DNA of 20,804 nucleotides from Bacillota bacterium (GTDB lineage Bacteria; Bacillota; Clostridia; Christensenellales; Aristaeellaceae). Location: assembly GCA_023392515.1 (NCBI GenBank), contig JAEVYX010000104.1, positions 1 to 20,804 of the forward strand, in the 5' to 3' direction. This document shows positions 16,176 through 20,804 of the stretch, piece by piece; the first letter of the stretch is position 1; each line of letters begins with the position of its first letter. The position numbers and the translations under genes are program-made. The notes under the pieces were generated by a model. That model saw only the letters and a program-made list of their open reading frames with translations. It was not told the origin of the DNA and did not search any database.

Positions 16176-17393
16176 ATGGAACAAACCAGTCAAGCAGCCT
16201 CAAGTATTTTAGTAAATGAGAGTATTCCCGTTAAGGCCCACTATGATGTTATTGTTGTAGGCGGTGGCGTAGCGGGCGTGGCAGCGGCCATTGCGGCAGC
16301 AAGAAAAGGAAAGAGCGTATTGCTGATTGAAAAATCGGTGATGCTGGGCGGGCTTGCGACGTTGGGCTTTATTGTAATCTATCTACCGCTATGCGACGGC
16401 AGGGGGCAGAAGCTGATTGGCGGCATTTCTGAAGAAATGCTGTGGGCGTCCATTGCGCATAGTTATGACACGCTCCCGGACGCTTGGCGTGGGAAACCCA
16501 ATCATATAGATGGCAATCAACGCTACCAGACATTGTTTAACGGTCCTTTGTTTACCATGCGGCTGGATCAGATGCTGGTAGATAGCGGTGCTCATATATT
16601 GTTTGACACGCTGTTTTGCGACGTAATCAAGGAAGATGGGCGGGCAACACACATCATCGTACAAAATCTTGATGGGCGTGTCGCCTATGCATGTGATACA
16701 GTGGTGGATGCCAGTGGCGATGCCGGTGTCTTTTTTAAGATGGGCGCAAAAACAATGCTTGGTAACAACTACATGTCCTATTGGGGCTATTATACCGACA
16801 TGAATGCTGTCCGGGAAGCAGCGGAAAAAGGCACAATAGCTTCTGCTGTCAAAATATATACCGGCGGATCCGATTGCAACGGAAGCGGGCATCCCAAAGG
16901 TATGCGAACCATGCACGGTGTAACTGCGGCTGATGTAAATGATATGGTACTTGCAGGCCGTGCAGAAGCAATGCATCATTTGGAGCAGACTCCCATCAAT
17001 ACAATGGCGTATACAGGGCTTCCGGGAATGCCTCAGTTCCGTACTACCCGAATGATTATTGGAGACTATGCTCTGCGCTATGCGGACAGCCGCGTTTTCT
17101 TTGATGATTCCATTGGCTGCTGCGGTGATTGGCGCAAGGCAGATGTGCCGTTTGAGGTGCCATATCGCACGTTGACAGCCCCTGGCATTAAAAATGTATT
17201 GGCGGCGGGGCGCAACATCAGCTGCGGCGATGCCGAAGCCTGGGAGGTCACCCGGGTCATCCCTGTAGCTGCGCAAACGGGGGAGGCGGCGGGTATCGCA
17301 GCGGCGATTTCAGGCGGAAGCGATATACACGATGTTGATGCGAAGGCGATTGCCCATGAGATGGCGCTATCCGGAAGCAAAATTCATCTGTAG
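16176..17393 (+). CDS. FAD-dependent oxidoreductase (FAD_oxidored family)
   Basis: The N-terminal Rossmann motif DVIVVGGGVAGVAAA, with Gly29-x-Gly31-x-x-Gly34, binds FAD. The adenosine-binding acid is in LLIEKS, followed by MLGGLATLG, which is typical of FAD_oxidored (PF12831-type) proteins. The C-terminal part, NVLAAGRNISCGDAEAWEVTRV then AAQTGEAAGIAAA, completes the flavin site. A Cys-Cys pair (SIGCCGDW) sits near residue 313. The protein is 405 residues, and about 20 unconserved-looking residues precede the flavin domain. AAGGAG at 16162-16167 fixes the start. It may donate electrons to the activator or oxidise the released product. No specific substrate is recognisable. Its stop is one base from that of the opposing response regulator gene. 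Confidence 0.88.
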   Translation: MEQTSQAASSILVNESIPVKAHYDVIVVGGGVAGVAAAIAAARKGKSVLLIEKSVMLGGLATLGFIVIYLPLCDGRGQKLIGGISEEMLWASIAHSYDTLPDAWRGKPNHIDGNQRYQTLFNGPLFTMRLDQMLVDSGAHILFDTLFCDVIKEDGRATHIIVQNLDGRVAYACDTVVDASGDAGVFFKMGAKTMLGNNYMSYWGYYTDMNAVREAAEKGTIASAVKIYTGGSDCNGSGHPKGMRTMHGVTAADVNDMVLAGRAEAMHHLEQTPINTMAYTGLPGMPQFRTTRMIIGDYALRYADSRVFFDDSIGCCGDWRKADVPFEVPYRTLTAPGIKNVLAAGRNISCGDAEAWEVTRVIPVAAQTGEAAGIAAAISGGSDIHDVDAKAIAHEMALSGSKIHL

Positions 17394-17394
17394 C

Positions 17395-17799
17395 CTATAC
17401 TACAGAGAGATTTGATTTATTATTCCGAGCGCTATGGCATAACGATCTTATCTCGTCAACCACAGCTTCGATTTTTGCAGGTTTGGTCAAGAAAGCATTT
17501 GCGCCAAGCTCAAAAGCTTTTTGTTTGAATTGTTCGCTGCCCAACGCTGAAAAGATAATGATTACGGGTTTTACAATATTCAATAGGCTTATTTGCCTAA
17601 GTAACTCGAATCCGTCCATATTCGGCATGATGATATCAAGCAAAAGCACATCAATACGTTTTTGCTGCATAATTTGAAGACCTTTTAGTGCGTTATTTGC
17701 TATACCGGAAAGATTTATATCTGGAAAACGAGAAATGCAGCTTCCAAGAAGACTTGACAGGTCTTTGTTGTCATCAACAATTAATACATTAATTTTCAT
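17395..17799 (-). CDS. Stand-alone response regulator receiver protein
   Basis: This 134-residue protein is a single CheY-like receiver domain with no output domain. The acidic pair Asp9-Asp10, phosphoacceptor Asp55 (LLLDIIMPNMDG), Ser84 and Lys106 (FLTKPAK) are all in place, so it should be phosphorylatable. The asparagine-rich GIANNALKGL stretch is reminiscent of the Spo0A receiver, but nothing follows the receiver except a short tail. It is the last gene of the kinase operon, 40 bp after the second receiver gene. GAGG upstream is distant (13 nt) from the start, so translation may be weak. It probably acts as a phosphorelay intermediate or through a protein partner. Confidence 0.9.
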   Translation of the reverse strand: MKINVLIVDDNKDLSSLLGSCISRFPDINLSGIANNALKGLQIMQQKRIDVLLLDIIMPNMDGFELLRQISLLNIVKPVIIIFSALGSEQFKQKAFELGANAFLTKPAKIEAVVDEIRSLCHSARNNKSNLSVV

Positions 17800-17839
17800 T
17801 TTAAATTACTAACCTCATCTTTTGTAATGAATTCTAGTA

Positions 17840-18223
17840 TCAATTTTTCTCACTGGCGGTAACATAGTCGGATATAATTTCGCTGATCGTAGTGGCATCG
17901 ATAGGCTTGGAAAGATGCCTGTTAAACCCGGAATCGGTTGATTGTTTTATATCGCAAGGCCTTGCATATCCGGTTAAAGCGATCAAATATGAATGCCGAA
18001 GCAAATCGTTTTCTCGTATATTCCTCGCGAATTCATAACCATTCATGCGGGGAAGACCGATATCACAAAGTATAATATCCGGCCTGTATTCCTGCGCCTT
18101 TTCCATACCTTCTGCACCGTCATAAGCTAATTCGATATTGTACCCCAAAAGTTGAATGACCGACTTCATCAGGAAAGCAAAATCCTGGTTATCATCTATC
18201 AGAAGTATTCTTATCTGTTTCAT
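17840..18223 (-). CDS. Stand-alone response regulator receiver protein
   Basis: This is a single receiver domain of 127 residues. It has Asp10-Asp11, phosphoacceptor Asp54 (ILCDIGLPRMNG), Thr84 (ALTGYA) and Lys106 (HLSKPID), all key residues for phosphorylation. No DNA-binding or enzymatic output domain is attached. The start at 18223 (MKQIRILL) follows GGAG with 9-nt spacing. The TTG codon 15 bases upstream coincides with that site and is rejected. It lies 21 bp after the histidine kinase gene and is probably its direct partner. Such receivers often follow hybrid-like PAS/GAF kinases in Bacillota and proteobacteria, where they resemble a receiver domain split off from a hybrid kinase. Confidence 0.9.
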   Translation of the reverse strand: MKQIRILLIDDNQDFAFLMKSVIQLLGYNIELAYDGAEGMEKAQEYRPDIILCDIGLPRMNGYEFARNIRENDLLRHSYLIALTGYARPCDIKQSTDSGFNRHLSKPIDATTISEIISDYVTASEKN

Positions 18224-18244
18224 TGCGGTTAACTCCAATTAAGA

Positions 18245-20455
18245 TTATTCCATCATATCACCAACGATAGGCAATACTATCATAAATTCTGACCCTGTAC
18301 CAATTCCATTGCTAAATGCGCGCACGCTTCCTCCATGAAGTTCGGCAATGCACTTTACAATAGATAATCCTAAGCCAAGACCACTATTATGCCTATCCAG
18401 CGAGTTGTCTGCCTGCATAAAAGGTTCAAACAGCTTATCCATGAACGAAGGTGCAATGCCAATGCCCTGATCTTTTACGCATATGATGGCATCATTTTTA
18501 TTTCGATGAACTGACAGTTTCACATCATCTCCCTTTTTACTGAATTTTAGTGCATTGGAAAGAAGATTTCCAATAATCTGCGTGATCCTTACATGATCTG
18601 CATTTATGTAAAGATCTTCATTATATAAATCTGCCGATAAGGCAACTCCTTTCTCATTAAACAGAGCCTTGTAGGCCTCCAATGCTTGCAAAGAAATATG
18701 GTTAAGCTCCATCTCACGCTTTCTCAATTCGATTTTATTATGAATGACGCGCGTCAGATCCAGCAGGTCGTCAACCAATTTGCATAAATGATCAACCTGA
18801 CGATGAATTATTTCTTTTGCTTTTACAGTCTGCGCTTTGTCGCTTGTTAAATCAAATAATGAAAGGCCTGCCATAATAGTAGCCAGAGGATTTCTCAGCT
18901 CGTGGGATAATGCGCTGATGAACTCATTCTTGCTTCTATCAGCATTCTTTAATTCTTCTACTAAAAGAAGCGCCTTATTTTTGGTTTGCTGCAGGTCGTT
19001 TTCAATTTCAATTCTTTCAATCACATCTGCTGCCTGCCGTGATAAAAGGTCAAGCATTCGTAATTCACGGCTTTTAAATATATGACTACTCCTATACTGC
19101 GTACATAGAAACCCGACTAATTTGCCTGAACTGCTAATCATGGGCGACCATTGCATACTGTGTATATTTTCATTCAATAGCAGTGTTTTGCCAGGCATTT
19201 CGCATAAGAAAGGGCCATTTTCTACATCTTTTATAATTGTTCTCTCAATTCCAAGTCCTTTTCTCTCGCAAAAGTAAAGTGAATATGTAATCTTCTCAAA
19301 ATGCTGCAAAAAAGATTCTTCAAATCCGCATTTCGCTATGGTTTTAAATGAGCCAGCAACCTCATCAAAAAACAAGACGATACCCTTTTCAGCCTGGGTT
19401 AAACCGATTGCCGCATCAAGCATTTCATTATAAATCTGCCTTGTGTTATCTCGGCGGATATATCGGCAACTAATCATATGCAGTTTGTTGAGAGCCTCCA
19501 CTTCTTTAGCCAGGTCCTGCCTGGTGGCTTTCAATTCTGATTCTCTCTTTTTCAATTCTGTAATATCGTGTCCGATTCCTAATACGCCAATGATATTACC
19601 GTTACTGTCCCTCCATGGCACTTTGGATAAAGAATAAGTCTTATATCCCCAGGGCGTCAATGCCGACTCTTCAAAAATCTGGGTTTTACCGGCATTCATC
19701 ACCTGTTGATCATTTTCAATAACTTGCCTGGCCATCTTGGAATCCGGATAAAGTTCATAATCATTTTTTCCAATCACATCATCGATCTTTATCCCAAATG
19801 CTGCTTCATAAGCTTTATTCACCATTACAACACGGCTATCTCTGTTTTTTATAAATAAAAAATCTACTGCACTGTCCATGATTGTCTGAACGAGTATCTC
19901 ATTATCCTTTTTAAACTTTTCCTTGCACTTTTTCAGCATAAGGTCAAATATAGTAGGCACTAACGTTTCAACTGTATCTTTATCCTCCTGCTCATAGCAG
20001 CCTATCCAATTAAGCAATGCAATAATGCCAGCTACTTTGTTTTCTTTAAAAAAGGGGACACCTAAAAACGCTGCAATAGACGCATTTGAATCATCTGTTT
20101 TGCAAATGTAGTCCATTGGGCGATTGGTTGAGAAGCTAATTCCGGATTTTAATACAATATCGCACAGCGCATGAATCATAGGAAGTACACAAAAAAGAGA
20201 TTGGTCGGTACATTTTTCGTCGCAGTATACATTATGTGCAATATCAGCCATTTCGTAGTTACTGTCAATTTCAACAATTATTCCTGCCTGATAGTTTGTT
20301 TTTGAGCAAATAACATCCAAACAGGCTTTGCCGAACCCCTCGGCTTTCTCATGCTGCATTGCTGCCCAAAGGATATCATTTACTGCTGATAGAACTTCAG
20401 TCTGTCTTCGCAAGTCTTCATAGGACAAGACTTGCTCTGTTCTGCTTGTGGGCAT
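18245..20455 (-). CDS. Sensor histidine kinase with GAF-PAS-GAF input domains
   Basis: The 736-residue protein has no convincing membrane segment, so it should be a cytoplasmic sensor. Residues about 25-175 look like a GAF domain. Residues about 188-305 are a PAS domain (IMDSAVDFLFIKNRDSRVVMVN), and about 325-490 a second GAF-like domain after a coiled-coil linker. The HisKA domain holds the phosphorylated His518 in SHELRNPLA. The ATPase domain shows NLLSNALKFS (N box), DQGIGI (G1) and GLGLGLSIVK (G2). AAGG lies 9 nt before the ATG. Several cysteines in the first GAF region (YCDEKCTD, LFCVL) could allow redox or metal sensing, although this is speculation. It leads an operon with two receiver-only proteins. 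Confidence 0.92.
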   Translation of the reverse strand: MPTSRTEQVLSYEDLRRQTEVLSAVNDILWAAMQHEKAEGFGKACLDVICSKTNYQAGIIVEIDSNYEMADIAHNVYCDEKCTDQSLFCVLPMIHALCDIVLKSGISFSTNRPMDYICKTDDSNASIAAFLGVPFFKENKVAGIIALLNWIGCYEQEDKDTVETLVPTIFDLMLKKCKEKFKKDNEILVQTIMDSAVDFLFIKNRDSRVVMVNKAYEAAFGIKIDDVIGKNDYELYPDSKMARQVIENDQQVMNAGKTQIFEESALTPWGYKTYSLSKVPWRDSNGNIIGVLGIGHDITELKKRESELKATRQDLAKEVEALNKLHMISCRYIRRDNTRQIYNEMLDAAIGLTQAEKGIVLFFDEVAGSFKTIAKCGFEESFLQHFEKITYSLYFCERKGLGIERTIIKDVENGPFLCEMPGKTLLLNENIHSMQWSPMISSSGKLVGFLCTQYRSSHIFKSRELRMLDLLSRQAADVIERIEIENDLQQTKNKALLLVEELKNADRSKNEFISALSHELRNPLATIMAGLSLFDLTSDKAQTVKAKEIIHRQVDHLCKLVDDLLDLTRVIHNKIELRKREMELNHISLQALEAYKALFNEKGVALSADLYNEDLYINADHVRITQIIGNLLSNALKFSKKGDDVKLSVHRNKNDAIICVKDQGIGIAPSFMDKLFEPFMQADNSLDRHNSGLGLGLSIVKCIAELHGGSVRAFSNGIGTGSEFMIVLPIVGDMME

Positions 20456-20508
20456 TAAGTTTAACCTTCTTTTGCATACGTTCTGTTCTTTTGCTTATAT
20501 CTGTACAA

Positions 20509-20537
20509 ATTATACAAAATTTCTATTTTTAATGCAA
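20509..20537 (-). promoter_or_regulatory. Predicted promoter of the histidine kinase operon
   Basis: On the minus strand, TTGCAT (20537-20532), a 17-bp spacer and TATAAT (20514-20509) are followed about 54 bp later by the kinase ATG. The region is very AT-rich. It is divergent from the rRNA promoter, about 100 bp away. Confidence 0.5.
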
Positions 20538-20631
20538 TATAAAAAGGCTCATTCTGCTCGTCAAATCGTAATCTATGTATAAGTAAAGATATATTTGATA
20601 AAAAATGGAGACGAAAAAAGTCGAAAAACTG

Positions 20632-20660
20632 TTGACAAGCCATGTGCGCTGTGTTAGACT
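20632..20660 (+). promoter_or_regulatory. rRNA operon promoter
   Basis: A perfect -35 TTGACA at 20632-20637, a 17-bp spacer and -10 TAGACT at 20655-20660 are preceded by an A/T-rich, UP-element-like stretch (20581-20631). The downstream sequence is an rRNA leader, so this is most likely the main rRNA promoter. Confidence 0.8.
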
Positions 20661-20666
20661 AACAAA

Positions 20667-20794
20667 CGTCGCCTTTGAAGCGGCGCCGGACCTTGAAAAC
20701 GATACAGAGCAAAGGGAAGAAAGAAGAAGTCAGTTGATTCTTTAAATGAGTTTAAACTTTGTCGAGGGAAACCGAGATAAAGGATAAAGGATTG
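20667..20794 (+). other. 16S rRNA leader with antitermination- and processing-like elements
   Basis: The leader begins with a hairpin, CGTCGC 20667-20672 pairing with GCGGCG 20680-20685. Then comes CCTTGAAAAC (20691-20700), which resembles the boxA-type leader sequence of Bacillota rRNA operons, and a purine-rich run. A second small hairpin lies around 20758-20782, where CTTT pairs with AAAG and TCG with CGA. No coding frame with a ribosome binding site is seen. Confidence 0.65.
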
Positions 20795-20804
20795 AACACA
20801 AGAG
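20795..20804 (+). rRNA. 16S rRNA 5' end, cut by the window edge
   Basis: The last bases, ending in AGAG after GAACACA, match what commonly precedes and begins the conserved 16S 5' sequence (AGAGTTTGATC...). Only four conserved bases are inside the window, so the call depends mainly on the promoter and leader upstream. The exact mature 5' end is approximate. Confidence 0.5.

Noticed and set aside
16389..17276. Minus-strand open frame of 295 codons
   Set aside because: It lies wholly opposite the FAD oxidoreductase, whose flavin motifs are certain, and has cysteine/histidine-rich low-credibility sequence.
20461..20643. 60-codon open frame on the minus strand
   Set aside because: It spans the kinase promoter and the -35 and spacer of the rRNA promoter, has no ribosome binding site and reads as AT-rich non-coding sequence.
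1..20804. CRISPR arrays, tRNA genes, transposases or attachment sites
   Set aside because: No regularly spaced repeats, tRNA-like cloverleaf, transposase-like protein or flanking repeats of an integrated element were seen, apart from the hairpin at 2436-2533.

Overview
This window looks like part of the chromosome of an anaerobic clostridium-like Bacillota. The signs are strong AGGAGG-type ribosome binding sites, tightly packed co-directional operons, corrinoid methyl-transfer genes, a TRAP transporter, and an rRNA leader whose sequence runs into what should be the 16S rRNA 5' end. No species can be named from the sequence alone.

Region 1 (1-9555, + strand) is a hexuronate-use operon. It holds a TRAP large permease (with the last codons of a gene upstream, probably the small permease), mannonate dehydratase UxuA, a Gfo/Idh/MocA oxidoreductase, a NagB-like sugar-phosphate isomerase/deaminase, a fructuronate reductase-type long-chain dehydrogenase (UxuB), uronate isomerase UxaC, a UroD-fold methyltransferase-like protein and an EamA exporter. 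UxaC, UxuB and UxuA give glucuronate -> fructuronate -> mannonate -> 2-keto-3-deoxygluconate. KDG kinase and aldolase are not in the window. A 98-nt multi-stem hairpin with a T-run lies between uxuA and the oxidoreductase gene. An intrinsic terminator follows the exporter.

Region 2 (9674-17393) is a corrinoid-dependent methyl-transfer module. A PocR-domain AraC regulator is transcribed divergently from a corrinoid protein, a UroD-fold methyltransferase fused to a thioredoxin-like domain, a CobW-type GTPase, a DUF2284 protein, a RACo-like reductive activator and an FAD-dependent oxidoreductase. The 110-bp divergent region contains a 14-bp direct repeat at 20-bp period and overlapping back-to-back -10 boxes. 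No MttB, MtaB or MtrH-type methyltransferase is present, so the two UroD-fold proteins are the only candidate methyltransferases. Next to glucuronate catabolism, this suggests (as inference) a demethylase for a methylated sugar such as 4-O-methylglucuronate.

Region 3 (17395-20455, - strand) is a more AT-rich operon: a GAF-PAS-GAF histidine kinase followed by two stand-alone receiver proteins. It is convergent with region 2, with one base between the stop codons. Region 4 (20456-20804) holds divergent promoters, one for the kinase operon and a strong rRNA promoter with its leader. The window ends at the expected start of a 16S rRNA gene.
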